A stretch of DNA of 64,000 nt from Chloroflexota bacterium (GCA_021323855.1 JAJPKE010000010.1:151188-215187), one strand, 5' to 3'; counted from the first letter of the stretch, positions 44,103 to 54,561 are shown. Program-made: numbers and translations. Notes: generated by a model not told the origin, from the letters alone.

Positions 44103-44262
44103 TCCCCTTTTTGTTTCGGCGCTTCCCACCCCCAGATGTGATACAGTGCAGGATGAGGCAAACTTTGCTATTGTTAGCAGTGGCAAATGATCCAAGATGC
44201 AAGACCAGTGAATTGATGCGCAGCGCCCGAAAACGATAGAACGTTATGGCGCAAGATATATT

Positions 44263-44322
44263 CTCCTCACCCCCGGCCCCTCTCCTTGCGAGGCGAGGGG
44301 TGCCCGAAGGGCGGGGTGAGGA
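44263..44322 (-). repeat. REP-type repeat, reverse diverged copy
   Basis: cctcacccccggcccctctcc-ttgcgagg-cgaggggtgcccgaagggcggggtgagga; the outer cctcacccc/ggggtgagg arms can pair. Confidence 0.7.
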
Positions 44323-44378
44323 CTTCCAGGGGTGCGCGACGGTGCGTATCCATTCTCCGCAGCAAAGGAGCTTTTCTT

Positions 44379-45560
<1,182 letters not shown>

Positions 45561-45602
45561 CCCCCACCCCCGGCCCCTCCCCCGTGCGCGGGAGAGGGGG
45601 GG
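45561..45602 (-). repeat. REP-type repeat after the thiolase gene
   Basis: cccccacccccggcccctcccccgtgcgcgggagaggggg, immediately after the TAA. A matching forward copy lies at 45727, the two framing the intergenic region. Confidence 0.8.
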
Positions 45603-45726
45603 ACAGACACGCGGATGTCCGGCGGGTCAACCCGCACCTATGCGCGTCCCGCAACGAAGCCTGCCTGCGCAGGCTAGGGGTAGGCAGTTGCTCTCACCTG
45701 CGCTCGCTTGAACGCCAGCGTCCGCG

Positions 45727-45766
45727 CTCCCCTCTCCTTGTGGGAGAGGGGCTGTGGGTGAGGTCT
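45727..45766 (+). repeat. REP-type repeat before the mutase gene
   Basis: ctcccctctcc-ttgt-gggagaggggc followed by tgtgggtgaggtct, ending 31 bases before the mutase ATG. It pairs with the reverse copy at 45561 and could fold into a large stem. Confidence 0.8.
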
Positions 45767-45796
45767 TTTTGCCAGCCATGAGGAGGATTATTCTCG

Positions 45797-47578
45797 ATGC
45801 TCGAACAACAATCTCGCCCTGCGGCGGAGGGCGCCGATAGCCAGCAGCAAGATAAGCAAATGCAGCAGGCTGCTGGTGGCCGCCAGAACGATCAGGGCAC
45901 GCTCTATAATCCAGAGGCAGTGGCGCGCGTTGCCGAGGAGCGGCGCGCATGGGAGGCGACGGCGGTTGCCAGCGCCACCAAACGCATACCGGAGCGCGCC
46001 AACGTCACCACGCAATCCGGCATGCCGATCAAGCGACTCTATACGCCGGAAGATGGCGCGCACCTCGATTATGAGCGCGACCTGGGCATGCCGGGCGAAT
46101 ATCCCTACACACGCGGCGTGCAGCCAACAATGTATCGCGGCAAGCCGTGGACGATGCGCATGTTCGCCGGCTTTGGCACGGCTGAGGAGACCAACGAACG
46201 CTTCAAGTATCTGCTCAAAGAGGGGCAGATGGGGCTTTCGGTCGCTTTTGACATGGCGACGCTCTACGGCTATGACCACGATCACGAGATGGCGCTGGGC
46301 GAGTTCGGCAAGTGTGGCGTCGCAGTCTCTTCGCTCGCCGATATGGAAATCCTCTTCGATGGCATTCCGCTGGATAAAGTCACCACCTCGATGACGATCA
46401 ACAGTCCCGCGCCTGCTATCTGGGCAATGTACATTGCGGCGGCGGAGAAGCAGGGCGTGCCGATGGAGAAGCTGGGCGGCACGCTGCAAAACGACATTCT
46501 CAAAGAGTACATCGCGCAGAAGGAATTCCTCTTCCCGCCGGAACCCTCGATGCGGCTGGTGATTGACACCATCGAGTTCGGTACGCGCCACATGCCGCGC
46601 TGGAACACTGTCAGCATCAGCGGCTACCACATCCGCGAGGCAGGCGCGACGGCGGTGCAGGAGCTGGCCTTTACGCTCTCGGATGGGCTGGCGTATGTGG
46701 ATGGCACGCTGGCGCGCGGCCTGAAGATTGATGAATTCGCGCCGCGCTTGTCGTTTTTCTTCGATGTCCACAACGATTTCTTCGAGGAGATTGCCAAGTT
46801 CCGCGCGGCGCGGCGCATCTGGGCGCGCGAGATGCGCGAACGCTACGGCGCGAAAGACCCACGTTCGTGGATGCTACGCACGCACGCGCAGACGGCTGGC
46901 GTTTCGCTGACGGCACAGCAGCCGGAGATCAACGTGGCGCGTGTGGCGATTCAGGCGCTGGCGGCGGTGCTGGGCGGCACAAACTCGCTGCACACAAACT
47001 CGCTGGATGAGGCGCTGGCGCTGCCGACGGAGAAGGCGGCGCTGATTGCGCTGCGCACACAGCAGATCATCGCGCACGAGAGCGGGGTGACGAACACGAT
47101 TGACCCACTGGCTGGCTCGTTCTTCGTGGAGGCGCTGACCGATGAGACGGAGCGCCAGGCGCAGGAGTACATTGACCAGATACGCGAGCTTGGCGGCGTG
47201 TTGGAGTGCATCCGCAACGGCTACTTCCAGAAGGAGATTGCCGAGGCGTCGTACCGCTTCCAGCAGGAGGTGGAGGCGAAAGAGCGCGTGATCGTCGGCG
47301 TCAACGATTATGTGATGGATGAGCAGATGGCGGTGCCGACGCTCTATGTGGACCCGGCGAAAGAGCGCATTCACCTGGAACGGCTGGAACGCACGCGGCG
47401 CGAACGCGACAATGAGCGCGTGGGTGTGGCGCTTTCCGCGCTGGAGCAGGCGACGCGGGGCAAAGAGAACACGATGCCCTACATCCTCGATTGCGCTCGC
47501 GCCTACTGCACGCTGGGTGAGATCATGGGCGTCTTCCGCAAGGTCTTCGGCTACTACACCGAAACCGTGGTGTATTAG
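45797..47578 (+). CDS. Isobutyryl-CoA-mutase-type B12 mutase large subunit
   Basis: This 593-residue mutase large subunit contains the TIM-barrel acyl-CoA-binding part but no C-terminal B12-binding domain, so it needs a separate small subunit not in the window. Residue 123 is Phe ([11 protein letters not shown]) and residue 241 is Gln ([10 protein letters not shown]). In methylmalonyl-CoA mutase these are Tyr89 and Arg207; in isobutyryl-CoA mutase they are Phe80 and Gln198. It therefore probably interconverts isobutyryl- and n-butyryl-CoA or a similar uncharged acyl-CoA. The first ~55 residues are an unconserved extension. Confidence 0.9.
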   Translation: MLEQQSRPAAEGADSQQQDKQMQQAAGGRQNDQGTLYNPEAVARVAEERRAWEATAVASATKRIPERANVTTQSGMPIKRLYTPEDGAHLDYERDLGMPGEYPYTRGVQPTMYRGKPWTMRMFAGFGTAEETNERFKYLLKEGQMGLSVAFDMATLYGYDHDHEMALGEFGKCGVAVSSLADMEILFDGIPLDKVTTSMTINSPAPAIWAMYIAAAEKQGVPMEKLGGTLQNDILKEYIAQKEFLFPPEPSMRLVIDTIEFGTRHMPRWNTVSISGYHIREAGATAVQELAFTLSDGLAYVDGTLARGLKIDEFAPRLSFFFDVHNDFFEEIAKFRAARRIWAREMRERYGAKDPRSWMLRTHAQTAGVSLTAQQPEINVARVAIQALAAVLGGTNSLHTNSLDEALALPTEKAALIALRTQQIIAHESGVTNTIDPLAGSFFVEALTDETERQAQEYIDQIRELGGVLECIRNGYFQKEIAEASYRFQQEVEAKERVIVGVNDYVMDEQMAVPTLYVDPAKERIHLERLERTRRERDNERVGVALSALEQATRGKENTMPYILDCARAYCTLGEIMGVFRKVFGYYTETVVY

Positions 47579-47659
47579 ACCAAGAGTGTCGAAGTGAGCA
47601 TAGGTGGCTGAGGCATTTGACTACCTATGCTCACTTTCATAAGAATGTCGTCATAGTCG

Positions 47660-48643
47660 TCAGAGTGGAAAGATAACATCAACAGGCAGGCGTAATAATT
47701 CTTCTATGTGGTTTTGCAAGACCTGCCCATATTTATCCACTGTAGCTAAGCAGAAATCCTGGCCGCGTTCGCTCAGATCGCTATTTTCCCAAAGGCGACG
47801 AATTTCATGAATCAAAGGATCATTGCTGTTTAGGGTTTTGATAGCCTGCGAGAGACTCACAGAGAGGGCCTTTCCTCGATCATCTATACGACGCACTCTT
47901 TCTTCAGGCATGCCAAAGAGCAGTTTATGAAGAATAACATTGACATCTGGGTCGAAATAATCAAACCGAATTTCAACTCCAATATTGTCTCCACGAAACT
48001 CAAATGATGAACCCAGCCTATCTATACTCTCGATGCTCTGAGAGAAACCGTAGTTCTCAGGAAGAAAGGCAAAGCGCGTTCGGGTGTGTTCTTCTAAGGA
48101 GTGTTGTACGGTACGTTGGCGTACACTTTGGTCAATGGCTCCTGGGGGAAAAACAGTATCAGAAGGTTGCTGAAGAATCGTTGCTATGTGGTGCCGCAAG
48201 ATTTGCTGATACAGCTTGAGCATACGATTCATAGACGCCTGATTACGCTCATCACTATTTGTATCGCGGCGTATACGTTGTATCTCTTCAATTGCCTTAT
48301 CGTTAATCTGGAGTTGTTCGCCTAGTACCTGCTCCAGCCGTGACCTGATACGCACACCGCCAACAACATTTGTGACCTCACCCCACCAACGAAAGCATGT
48401 TTCATCGCCTATATATGCCAACCAGACAGATACAAGACAGGAATCATAATTGAGATCAACTTCTATGCCTAGCGTGCCTATTCTATAAACAGTTTGACTT
48501 CCGCGTAAAGAGTTCCTATAGCTGCTGGGAAAATCTACAAAATGGTATTTGTCTTGAAGAAATGCAAACAACTCTTTCTTGCGAGGTTCAAGAACATTTG
48601 CCATCTGTTCAAGCATAGCCTGACGCTGTTTTGACATTGCCAT
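47660..48643 (-). CDS. Orphan protein with two tandem copies of an unknown domain
   Basis: The protein has 327 residues from the ATG at 48643 (TGGAG seven bases upstream). Two halves of ~150 residues align: KKELFAFLQDKYHF and TRTRFAFLPENYGF; GTLGIEVDLNYDSCLVSVWL and DNIGVEIRFDYFDPDVNVIL; LYQQILRHHIATILQQPSDTVFPP and KYGQVLQNHIEELLRLPVDVIFPL. Base composition is markedly AT-richer than the neighbours, suggesting recent acquisition. I do not recognise the domain. Immunity or inhibitor proteins have a comparable size and isolation, but no toxin gene is next to it. Confidence 0.78.
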   Translation of the reverse strand: MAMSKQRQAMLEQMANVLEPRKKELFAFLQDKYHFVDFPSSYRNSLRGSQTVYRIGTLGIEVDLNYDSCLVSVWLAYIGDETCFRWWGEVTNVVGGVRIRSRLEQVLGEQLQINDKAIEEIQRIRRDTNSDERNQASMNRMLKLYQQILRHHIATILQQPSDTVFPPGAIDQSVRQRTVQHSLEEHTRTRFAFLPENYGFSQSIESIDRLGSSFEFRGDNIGVEIRFDYFDPDVNVILHKLLFGMPEERVRRIDDRGKALSVSLSQAIKTLNSNDPLIHEIRRLWENSDLSERGQDFCLATVDKYGQVLQNHIEELLRLPVDVIFPL

Positions 48644-48734
48644 TTGGCTACTCCAAAAAGAGTGTGCCAATCCCCCGAACGCCAGATAGTAGCTCTAGAA
48701 ATGATCTGGCGCTCAGGGGATTGTTGTTAGGGGG

Positions 48735-50666
48735 CTACAGATTTACCTTCAGGTCAATCGTCTCCTGGCTCTGCTGGTCGTTGGTGGCGCTGGTGATGAG
48801 CAGCGCTGTGGTATGTGCCAGCAGCTTGCCGATGCTGCCATCCTGGCCCAGATTGGCGAGCGCAGATTGCAGCGACGACAGGTTGACGAAGACAGTGGTC
48901 GCGGCGTCTGACGGCGCGTTCTGCGTCAACTGGCTGAAGTCGCTCTGCTGCGCGAGGTTCGGCCCACCGTTGGCGGCGTTGATGATTGCCGTCACCAGAT
49001 CGCTGGATGTGCCGACCACCAGTGTGCCCTTAACCTGCACCGCAACGGCTACCAGCGATGGCGTGTCAGGACGCTGCGCACACTCCGGGCAGGTGGGGAA
49101 GGGCGTGCCGCCTGCGGAGTAGATGCCGGTCGCGCTCTGGCCGTCCACCGTCATCGGCTGGAGCGTCAGTTGGTGCGCATTTGCCACGTTCTGCAAGAGC
49201 GTCTGCGCCGCCGAAGCATCCGGCGCCTTCAGCAGCAGAGCCACCCCTGAATTGCTCGCATCATTGGCGGCGGCGGTTCCGTCGGGAGCGCCAGTGACGA
49301 AGGCGCCGCTTGGCAGACCGGTGACGACGATTGCCGCCGGATGTTGCAGCGCCGGGTCCGAGGAGTTGACGCCAAGCAGCGATTGGATGATGTCTGACGA
49401 CGAGCCAGTGTTGCCAAGTTCGCTATTGATCTTGCTGCTGGCAGCGGCCTCTGCGCCGAGGTTGCCGATGCCGCCATAGAGCAAGACATTCTGCGGCACC
49501 ATACTGGCGAGCGCGGTTGTGTCGCCATGCAGATCGCCGATGCCCAGGCTCTTGGCGGCCTTCAGTGTGATCTGCGCGCGCATGCCAGCGGAGTTCCATT
49601 CGAGGTAGCCGCCAGCGGTGGGATAGACGCTGGCGAACGGCATGAGCGTACTCGCAGCAGCGTTACCGCCCGCGCTGGCTGCCAGCGCATAGATCGCTTT
49701 GATGTTGACGAAGACGGTGCCGAAGCGGTCGCTGGGCAGGCTGCTGGTGGCATCCTGATAGGCCTGTGCGTTGGCGAGCGTGTTGCCCTTGCCGTTGATG
49801 CGGTCAATCACCATCTTTGTCGCCACTGAGTTGCTGCCGATGATTGCCCAGCCATTGTTGGCGGCGAAGGTGGTGCTGCCGCCATCCGCAACGGTATACA
49901 GCGTGAAGCCGCCATAGGTAGTCGTGACGACGGTGTGGCCCTGGCTCTGCTGGAAGTCCGCCGCCTTTTTCATGGCGTTCTGCGCAGCGCTATCATCTTT
50001 CGATTGAATCAAGACCACTGCGCCAAGTTGCTCGAAGGGGTTGGCGGGATTCGGATCAAGGGAAGCCGGGAAGGCGGCCAGCGCGATGTCACGGTTGACC
50101 CAGGGCAGAATATCGGTCTGCCAGTTCAGTCCGGTCGCAGATTTGATGGGATCAGCCTGCCCCTGGCCGCCGCTGTTGAACAGATCGCTGGCGCTGAAGC
50201 TGTGGCTGTTCTTGGCGTATTGCACGATGTCAATCGAGGCGTAGGCGAGGGTATTGTCGGGTAGCACCTTTGCGGCGGCGGCATCGGCGTTGGCGGCGAA
50301 GACATTATAGAGCGTGTAGCCGCCGAGTCCGAGGATGACGGCCACCAGCAAGGCGATGGAAATGGCGGTGATGGCACGGGCAGGTCCGCGTTTCTTCTTG
50401 ACGGGCGTTGGTGGCGCATCCGGCGCGTAGGGAGCGGCGGCGCCATAGACCGGCGGCGCATAGGTTGGCGGCGGCGTGGCCGGTTGCGTGGATTGATCGG
50501 GCCAGCTCCCCTGCAACGTCGGCTCACTGCTGACGACGGTTGGATACGCTCCACTCATCTGTGGGCTAACTTGCCCGCAGGAAGGACAATACGAGGCGTC
50601 TGCTGGAATCGGCTGGTGACAATTGGCACACACCATCCCGCTGGATGGTCCGTTGGCGCTACTCAT
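48735..50666 (-). CDS. Zinc-ribbon membrane protein with DUF3352-like extracellular domain
   Basis: The protein has 643 residues. The N-terminus has a zinc ribbon, CANCHQPIPADASYCPSCG (about 12-30). A Pro/Tyr-rich linker follows, then one membrane helix (around 100-122, AITAISIALLVAVILGLGGY) and a ~500-residue extracellular-looking domain (LPDNTLAYASIDIVQYAKN; LPSDRFGTVFVNIKAIYAL) of DUF3352 type. The zinc ribbon is cytoplasmic. Role unknown; such proteins are common in Chloroflexota. It ends with an Asp/Ser-rich region and NQQSQETIDLKVNL. It is transcribed away from the roadblock-MglA pair. Confidence 0.82.
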   Translation of the reverse strand: MSSANGPSSGMVCANCHQPIPADASYCPSCGQVSPQMSGAYPTVVSSEPTLQGSWPDQSTQPATPPPTYAPPVYGAAAPYAPDAPPTPVKKKRGPARAITAISIALLVAVILGLGGYTLYNVFAANADAAAAKVLPDNTLAYASIDIVQYAKNSHSFSASDLFNSGGQGQADPIKSATGLNWQTDILPWVNRDIALAAFPASLDPNPANPFEQLGAVVLIQSKDDSAAQNAMKKAADFQQSQGHTVVTTTYGGFTLYTVADGGSTTFAANNGWAIIGSNSVATKMVIDRINGKGNTLANAQAYQDATSSLPSDRFGTVFVNIKAIYALAASAGGNAAASTLMPFASVYPTAGGYLEWNSAGMRAQITLKAAKSLGIGDLHGDTTALASMVPQNVLLYGGIGNLGAEAAASSKINSELGNTGSSSDIIQSLLGVNSSDPALQHPAAIVVTGLPSGAFVTGAPDGTAAANDASNSGVALLLKAPDASAAQTLLQNVANAHQLTLQPMTVDGQSATGIYSAGGTPFPTCPECAQRPDTPSLVAVAVQVKGTLVVGTSSDLVTAIINAANGGPNLAQQSDFSQLTQNAPSDAATTVFVNLSSLQSALANLGQDGSIGKLLAHTTALLITSATNDQQSQETIDLKVNL

Positions 50667-50930
50667 GACGAGATTCCCCCATCCCTGACACTGATAAAAA
50701 GAGCATCATGACTGAATACATGACCAGGACAACCAGGGCAAAAGCCCCGCACTATCACTGACGCGGTGACACTAGCGATAGTTCCAGATCGTTGGCCGCA
50801 GGCCGGCGAATTCATTCGCCATCCCGCGTGCGCCTGCGGTTCGCTGCCGCGAGAGCCAGCAGACATACACCCATAAGATAGTGTACGAGGGAGCGGCCAA
50901 ATAGTAGTACGTTTTGCTTGCCGATAAAAG

Positions 50931-51052
50931 GTCTCGCGGCTCTAAAGAGCCGACGCACGGAACGGAAGACTGAAGCCACTGGTCTGGCGAGTGGCTTTGC
51001 ATCCGGCTTCAGCCCGCTCGTCGCGTACCCCGGCTTTTCAAAGCCGGCAGGA
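50931..51052. repeat. Dispersed 'ggcttttcaaagcc' repeat, copy 3
   Basis: tctcgcggctctaaagagccg, a middle with three tandem 'ctgaagcc/ggcttcag' complementary elements, then ccggcttttcaaagccgg. Confidence 0.85.
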
Positions 51053-51078
51053 GCTACTGGCCTACCAGGGTAGGCATC

Positions 51079-51107
51079 TGGCCTGGGACTGGCATATGCC
51101 GTATAAT
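51079..51107 (+). promoter_or_regulatory. Candidate promoter of the roadblock-MglA pair
   Basis: A perfect TATAAT (51102-51107) with a weak -35 (TGGCCT, 17-base spacer), and a 10-bp palindrome inside the spacer that could be an operator. It is 89 bases from the roadblock gene start. Confidence 0.45.
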
Positions 51108-51196
51108 GACGGCGACTGACAGGCCGGCATGCCGGATAGAGGGCTATCATCGTCATCCATCATATCCGGTCGCCATCTGGGCGGGGAGGGCAGCGC

Positions 51197-51724
51197 ATGG
51201 GCAGCATCGGCAATATGGGCAACATGGGTATGGAGAATCTAACCAACATCGTGGTCTCCGAGGGGGAGCTTGGCAATATTACCCGTGTTCTGGGCCGGCT
51301 GACGCTGGATACGGGGGCAACCCATGTGCTGCTGCTGGATAAGAGCGGCCAGCTCATCGCCACCCAGGGGCCAGCAGGCCAGCGCGACATCATTGCGCTT
51401 GGCGCGCTGCTGGCCGGTGCGTTCGCGTCCTCGCGCCATGTGGCGGAGATCCTGGGCGAGCGCGACTTCCGCAGCATTTTGCAGCAGGGTGTCAACGAGA
51501 GCATCTACACCTCGCTCGTTGGGGAGCAGTGGTTGCTGGTGATCGTCTTCGATAAGCAGACGCATATCGGTCTGGTCAAAGTGCTGGCGCGCAAGGCAAC
51601 CGAAGAGCTGGAGCGTGTCCTCGAACGGGTGCGCGTCGGTGGCCGTCAGGCGAAGGAGCAGGTGGTCAACGTCCAGTTCCGTAGCTCCGTCGAGAATACG
51701 ATTGATCTGCTCTTCCAGGATTGA
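51197..51724 (+). CDS. Roadblock/LC7-domain protein
   Basis: The protein has 175 residues from ATG 51197, with GGGAGGG six bases upstream; ATG 51233 is an alternative. A Gly/Met/Asn-rich leader precedes the roadblock domain (ITRVLGRLTLDTGATHVLLLDKSGQLIA; EQWLLVIVFDKQTHIGLVKV), and a C-terminal coiled-coil-like helix follows. Roadblock proteins such as MglB act as GAPs or scaffolds for MglA-type GTPases in polarity or motility. The GTPase gene follows after 72 bases. Confidence 0.88.
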   Translation: MGSIGNMGNMGMENLTNIVVSEGELGNITRVLGRLTLDTGATHVLLLDKSGQLIATQGPAGQRDIIALGALLAGAFASSRHVAEILGERDFRSILQQGVNESIYTSLVGEQWLLVIVFDKQTHIGLVKVLARKATEELERVLERVRVGGRQAKEQVVNVQFRSSVENTIDLLFQD

Positions 51725-51796
51725 CCGGCATTGAACGAGACAAATCACGTGATCTGATACTGGCCGAGAGAGAGAAATGTAGAGACCTGGAAACCT

Positions 51797-52372
51797 ATGG
51801 CGCTCATCAACGTCGCAAGCCACGAGATTCACTGCAAGATCGTCTATTATGGCACCGGCTTCTGCGGCAAAACGACCAATCTACAATATATCCACAGCCA
51901 CGCGCCCCGGCAATCGCACGGCGAATTGCTGACGATTGCGACGGAGAGCGAACGCACGCTCTTCTTCGACTTCCTGCCGCTTGACCTGGGCACAGTCAAC
52001 GATTTCCGTGTGCGTTTCCACCTCTACACGGTGCCAGGGCAGATTCTCTATGAACGCACCCGTCTGGCGGTCCTCAACGGTGTGGATGGCATCGTCTTTG
52101 TGGTGGATTCGCAGCCGGAGAAGCTGGAAGAGAACTTTCAGAGTTTGATCGAACTGGAAACCAATATGCGTCGCCTGGGCAATGATCTGGGCGACTTCCC
52201 GCTGGTGTTCCAGTGGAACAAGCGCGACGTGGCGGGCGCGGTGCCGGTGGCGACGCTGGACCGCTACCTCAACCGCCGCCGCAAGCAAACCTTCGAGGCC
52301 GCCGCGATCACCGGCGATGGCGTCTTCCCCACGCTCCGCACGATCTGCAAAAACGTGATGACCCGGCTGTGA
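51797..52372 (+). CDS. MglA-like small GTPase
   Basis: The protein has 191 residues. It is a Ras-like GTPase of the MglA class, with G1 YYGTGFCGKTTNLQYI, G3 TVPGQ, and G4 QWNKRD. These GTPases act with roadblock proteins at the cell pole and envelope in motility, polarity or regulation. The C-terminus is helical. It is the direct partner of the upstream roadblock gene. Nothing else in the operon is visible. Confidence 0.9.
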   Translation: MALINVASHEIHCKIVYYGTGFCGKTTNLQYIHSHAPRQSHGELLTIATESERTLFFDFLPLDLGTVNDFRVRFHLYTVPGQILYERTRLAVLNGVDGIVFVVDSQPEKLEENFQSLIELETNMRRLGNDLGDFPLVFQWNKRDVAGAVPVATLDRYLNRRRKQTFEAAAITGDGVFPTLRTICKNVMTRL

Positions 52373-52401
52373 CCTTACCCCGCAGGCCGGGGTTGAGGTC
52401 T
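52373..52401 (+). repeat. Short REP-like remnant
   Basis: cttaccccgcaggccggggttgaggtct immediately follows the GTPase stop and is a shortened relative of the REP hairpins. Confidence 0.5.
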
Positions 52402-52416
52402 TGGCCCTGGTCTTGC

Positions 52417-52446
52417 TTGACGTGAAGAAGCGACCCTGGCTATACT
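52417..52446 (+). promoter_or_regulatory. Promoter of the purH riboswitch transcript
   Basis: TTGACG (52417-52422), an 18-base spacer, then TATACT (52441-52446). Transcription would start near 52453, about 20 bases before the ZTP aptamer. Confidence 0.65.
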
Positions 52447-52472
52447 ATGGACTGGTAACTGGCACGAGCTTC

Positions 52473-52562
52473 TACCTTCCGGGTGACTGGCGAAATGATG
52501 TGGAGATGCACCACAGGGAAGCCCGGAATCACTGAACAAGACAGCCGTTCGCCTGGGCTGGG
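52473..52562 (+). ncRNA. ZTP (pfl) riboswitch aptamer
   Basis: The pfl consensus is plain: GGGTGACTGGCG near 52481-52492, then GTGGAGATGCACCAC, an A-rich GGGAAGC, and after ~25 bases the pseudoknot partner CCGTTCGCCTGGGC (52544-52557). ZTP riboswitches sense ZTP/ZMP, the AICAR-type nucleotides that accumulate in folate limitation. This fits exactly with purH, whose first activity uses ZMP and 10-formyl-THF. A GC-rich stem and T-run follow. Confidence 0.88.
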
Positions 52563-52613
52563 GCACCGATGTGGCGCGTTGATCCGTCGCCTACGCCGGG
52601 AGGCCCTTTTTTG
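52563..52613 (+). terminator. Expression platform / terminator after the ZTP aptamer
   Basis: GC-rich pairing segments (including ggcg...cgcc and the ccgggaggccc block) run into TTTTTT at 52607-52612. Ligand binding would disfavour this stop and allow purH expression. The exact pairing is not unique by eye. Confidence 0.55.
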
Positions 52614-52708
52614 TTTTCCTGTCGCGCCTCCGGGTACTTGCCGGTGCAGCCAGCGCAGTTCGTGCTGCGCACGTGAGCAAGGGCCGCCAGGAGGGAAGGG
52701 AGCGAACC

Positions 52709-54379
52709 ATGCGCGCGTTGTTGAGTGTGGATGATAAGACTGGCATCGAAACCCTGGCCCGTGGGCTGCGGGCGCTGAACTTCGAACTGATTTCAACCGG
52801 CAGAACGGCGGCGCTGCTCACGGCGGCTGGCATTGAGAATCAGCCCGTCTCCGACATCACCGGCTTCCCGGAAATTCTGGGCGGGCGTGTCAAAACGCTG
52901 CATCCGGCGGTGCATGGCGGCATCCTCGCCAAACGCGACGACGAGGCGCACATGGCCGAATTGGAGAGCCATCAGATTGCGCCAATTGATATTGTCGTCT
53001 GCAACCTCTATCCCTTCAGCAAAACGGTTGCCGACCCGCGCACGACGCTTGGCGACGCCCTGGAAAAGATAGACATCGGCGGCGTCACGTTGCTGCGCGC
53101 CGCTGCCAAGAATTACCCCTATGTCACCGTCATCGTGCGGCCAGAGGATTACCCCGATGTGCTGGCGGAACTGGAAACCACCGGCGCGACCAGCCTGGAA
53201 ACGCGCAAACGACTGGCCGCCGTTGCCTTCCAGCATACTGCGCTCTATGACACCGCCATCGCTGATTATCTGCGCCGCGACACGCCAGAGGGTGTGATGC
53301 CCGAAGCGTTCACCATTGGCCTGCGCCGGTTGCGCACGCTGCGCTACGGCGAGAATCCGCACCAGCAGGCGGCGCTCTATAGCTGGGGCGGCAGGGGCTA
53401 CGGCCTGGGCGAAGACGACCAGCCACCCGCGCAGGCTGCACCGGCTGTACAGGTTTCGCAGGCGTCGCATGACCACCAGCACGACGCGATGGATGAGATG
53501 ACGGAGCAGCGGCCCACGGTGGCCGGCGCGCGCATGCTCCACGGTAAGGAACTGAGCTTCAACAACCTGCTGGACCTGGATGCTGCGCTGAACTGCGTTG
53601 CCAGCTTCACCGCGCCAACGACGGTCATCATCAAGCACACGAATCCCTGCGGGCTGGCCTGCGCCGATGCGCTGGTGGAGGCGTACCGCCGCGCGCATGC
53701 TGGCGATCCCGTTTCCGCCTATGGGGGCATCCTGGGCTTCAACCGCGAGGTGGATGAGGAGACCGCCGCCGAGATGTCTTCGATGTTTTATGAGGCGGTC
53801 ATCGCGCCGGGCTATAGTGAGGCCGCCTGGGAGATTCTGACACGCAAAAAGAATCTGCGGCTGCTGGCGACCGGCACGCCGATTGGTCCCGCCGCCGTCG
53901 CGCCGGAACTCAGCGACCCGTATGGCCTGGATGTGCGGCGTATCAGCGGTGGATTGCTGGTGCAGACGGCGGACATCGTGACCTCGCAAGAAGTGCAATG
54001 CACGACAGTGACGGAGCGCGCGCCAACGCTGGAAGAAGTGACCGACCTGCTCTTCGCCTGGAAGGCCGTGCAGCATGTCAAATCGAACGCGATTGTGCTG
54101 GCGAAGAAGCTGATGGTGGTCGGCGTCGGCGCGGGTCAGATGAACCGTGTCTACAGCGTGCAGATCGCCGTGGACCGCTCCGAGGGGCGTGCGCGCGGCA
54201 GTGTGCTGGCCTCCGACGCCTACTTCCCCTTCCCGGATGGCGTGGAGACGGCGGCCAAAGCCGGTGTGACGGCCATCATCCAGCCCGGCGGCTCCATACG
54301 CGATGACGAGGCAATCCGCATGGCGAACCGTTACGGCATTGCGATGGTCTTCACCGGCAAGCGCCACTTCCGGCACTAG
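52709..54379 (+). CDS. purH: Bifunctional PurH (AICAR transformylase / IMP cyclohydrolase)
   Basis: The protein has 556 residues from ATG 52709, preceded by GGAGGGAAGGGAG. It makes the last two steps of purine synthesis, AICAR to FAICAR to IMP. The cyclohydrolase part (1-~190) has [26 protein letters not shown] and NLYPF; the transformylase part has [36 protein letters not shown] and the C-terminal [24 protein letters not shown] ~35-residue His/Asp-rich insert before GKELSFNN is unusual. It is regulated by the upstream ZTP riboswitch. Confidence 0.97.
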   Translation: MRALLSVDDKTGIETLARGLRALNFELISTGRTAALLTAAGIENQPVSDITGFPEILGGRVKTLHPAVHGGILAKRDDEAHMAELESHQIAPIDIVVCNLYPFSKTVADPRTTLGDALEKIDIGGVTLLRAAAKNYPYVTVIVRPEDYPDVLAELETTGATSLETRKRLAAVAFQHTALYDTAIADYLRRDTPEGVMPEAFTIGLRRLRTLRYGENPHQQAALYSWGGRGYGLGEDDQPPAQAAPAVQVSQASHDHQHDAMDEMTEQRPTVAGARMLHGKELSFNNLLDLDAALNCVASFTAPTTVIIKHTNPCGLACADALVEAYRRAHAGDPVSAYGGILGFNREVDEETAAEMSSMFYEAVIAPGYSEAAWEILTRKKNLRLLATGTPIGPAAVAPELSDPYGLDVRRISGGLLVQTADIVTSQEVQCTTVTERAPTLEEVTDLLFAWKAVQHVKSNAIVLAKKLMVVGVGAGQMNRVYSVQIAVDRSEGRARGSVLASDAYFPFPDGVETAAKAGVTAIIQPGGSIRDDEAIRMANRYGIAMVFTGKRHFRH

Positions 54380-54397
54380 CCCAGGTGCGTGGGTGGT

Positions 54398-54559
54398 TCG
54401 CGGCAATCAATTGCCGGCGCACGTCACGGGCGGGCTAAAGCCCGATGCAGAGGCGCACCCCCACCCAGGACTTCAGTCCAGTTTACCGTGCGCCGGTTTT
54501 TCAAAGCCGCGCCCCAGGTGTCGTTCGTGCGCCGGTTTTTCAAAGCCGCGAGCAGGCGG
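54398..54559. repeat. Dispersed 'ggcttttcaaagcc' repeat, copy 4 with duplicated end
   Basis: cggcaatcaattgccg, cgggctaaagcccg, then two copies of the gtgcgccggtttttcaaagccgc end unit 48 bases apart. It lies between the convergent purH and M29 genes. Confidence 0.85.
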
Positions 54560-54561
54560 GT

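Larger units (their letters stand above)
43793..44378. other. Gene-free stretch filled with repeats
   Basis: These 586 bases hold reverse REP copies at 43796-43836 and 43843-43889, a hairpin-repeat stretch at 43957-44010, a forward REP at 44061-44102 and a reverse, diverged REP at 44263-44322. Between them, 44110-44260 is unique sequence without a gene. The thiolase ribosome binding site (AAAGGAG 44364-44370) closes it. Confidence 0.75.
50667..51196. other. Gene-free stretch with repeats and a candidate promoter
   Basis: These 530 bases hold the 'ggcttttcaaagcc' block (50931-51052), then palindrome GGCATATGCC (51091-51100) touching a perfect TATAAT (51102-51107), then palindrome ccggcatgccgg (around 51124-51135). 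No gene is seen. The first 260 bases show no recognisable motif. Confidence 0.7.

Noticed and set aside
43793..44378. CRISPR-like array of similar repeats
   Set aside because: The repeats differ in orientation and sequence and the spacing is irregular; they are REP-type elements also found elsewhere.
45788..46771. 327-codon minus frame opposite the mutase gene
   Set aside because: The plus-strand mutase is certain and conserved to the last residues.
52793..54406. Long open frame (537 codons) on the minus strand opposite purH
   Set aside because: It is antisense to a complete, highly conserved purH. Its composition is Arg/His/Gln-rich, typical of the mirror frame of a GC-rich gene, with no known motif.
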